Below are positions 5,817 through 5,978 of a DNA stretch of 5,978 nucleotides, piece by piece. A program made the position numbers and the translations under genes. The first letter of the stretch is position 1. Each line of letters opens with the position of its first letter. This stretch comes from Bacillota bacterium (GTDB lineage Bacteria > Bacillota > UBA4882 > UBA8346), in contig JAEZKW010000119.1 of assembly GCA_023415375.1 (NCBI GenBank), positions 1-5,978 of the forward strand. Direction: 5' to 3'. A model generated the notes under the pieces. It saw only the letters and a program-made list of their open reading frames with translations, made no database searches and had not been told where the DNA came from.

Positions 5817-5892
5817 TGCACTCGTCTCCGCTCATCTCAACTATGGTTATTACAAAAAAAACTAAGCTAAACTCACAAAAAAATCTACCCTC
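5814..5892 (-). promoter_or_regulatory. TRAP (trp RNA-binding attenuation protein) binding site, 11 (G/U)AG triplets
   Basis: On the minus strand triplets occur at plus-coordinate starts 5890, 5885, 5872, 5867, 5862, 5841, 5836, 5831, 5826, 5821 and 5814. They read GAG, UAG, GAG, UAG, UAG, UAG, GAG, GAG, GAG, GAG, UAG. Seven of the ten steps are exactly 5 nt (2-nt spacers); the others have U-rich or short spacers of 10, 18 and 4 nt. TRAP is a ring of 11 subunits, each binding one (G/U)AG, preferably with 2-3 nt spacers. The count of 11 matches the Bacillus subtilis trp leader. The first triplet sits at the predicted transcript start, so 10 may be usable. When tryptophan is plentiful TRAP should bind and favour the terminator downstream. 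Confidence 0.88.
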
Positions 5893-5898
5893 AATACA

Positions 5899-5927
5899 AA
5901 TATAACAAACTTTGGTATGTATGTCAA
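5899..5927 (-). promoter_or_regulatory. Sigma-A type promoter of the transporter operon
   Basis: TTGACA (5927-5922), a 17-bp spacer and TATATT (5904-5899), with TG one base upstream of the -10 (extended -10). The predicted start is near 5892, at the G of the first (G/U)AG triplet, although the A at 5895 is possible. The perfect -35 and optimal spacing suggest strong constitutive initiation, with control left to the leader. Confidence 0.85.
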
Positions 5928-5978
5928 TTGATGATCGACTCCCGTGCTCGTTCGTTCTTGGCATGGCATGGTACCACT
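5928..5978. other. Upstream flank with no recognised feature
   Basis: These 51 bases upstream of the promoter hold short direct repeats (GGCAT twice, CGTT twice) and a TGGTACCA palindrome. No gene end, terminator or operator can be supported from what is visible. Confidence 0.3.

Noticed and set aside
5498..5905. Plus-strand open frames opposite the S-component gene and leader
   Set aside because: They are antisense to a clear membrane protein gene and a regulatory leader, have low-complexity composition and no family features.
5716..5964. Open frame of 82 codons on the minus strand across the leader
   Set aside because: It spans the promoter, the triplet repeats and the terminator, has no ribosome binding site at its ATG, and has no recognisable protein features.
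5970..5977. GUGGUACC on the minus strand, similar to the core of the T-box antiterminator motif
   Set aside because: The flanking bases do not match the longer T-box motif, no terminator follows, and a strong promoter starts the real leader downstream of it.

Overview
All genes in this window lie on the minus strand, so transcription runs from high to low coordinates. Two features suggest an anaerobic, low-to-mid GC Firmicute of the Clostridia: a dedicated ECF-type ABC transporter, and a ferredoxin-linked indolepyruvate oxidoreductase. A Peptococcaceae-like relative (Desulfosporosinus, Desulfitobacterium or similar) would fit, but this is a guess from gene content and protein style, not from a search.

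The layout in transcription order is as follows. A consensus promoter with an extended -10 lies at 5899-5927. It starts a leader of about 200 nt that carries eleven (G/U)AG triplets at 5814-5892, mostly at an exact 5-nt period. This is the hallmark of a binding site for TRAP, the 11-subunit trp RNA-binding attenuation protein. An intrinsic terminator at 5762-5790 and a candidate antiterminator pairing follow. Next come four transporter genes: a TrpP-like substrate-binding S component (5128-5685), ATPase A (4166-5071), ATPase A' (3343-4182) and the transmembrane coupling protein EcfT (2571-3359). The last three are joined by two overlaps of 17 nt each.

A 223-nt gap follows, unusually dense in repeats and potential RNA helices (2348-2570). 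After it lie iorA (548-2347) and iorB (starts at 548 and runs off the left edge), the two subunits of indolepyruvate:ferredoxin oxidoreductase.

Taken together the locus reads as an aromatic amino acid module. The ECF transporter probably imports tryptophan or a related indole compound, and IorAB interconverts aryl-pyruvates and aryl-acetyl-CoA with ferredoxin. The main discovery is that the transporter leader looks like a complete TRAP attenuator, with a terminator, in front of an ECF tryptophan transporter. A second, unrecognised multi-helix leader in front of iorA appears to fold over its ribosome binding site and may separate control of the two halves of the operon.

No genes are supported on the plus strand, and there are no tRNA, rRNA, CRISPR or insertion-sequence features.
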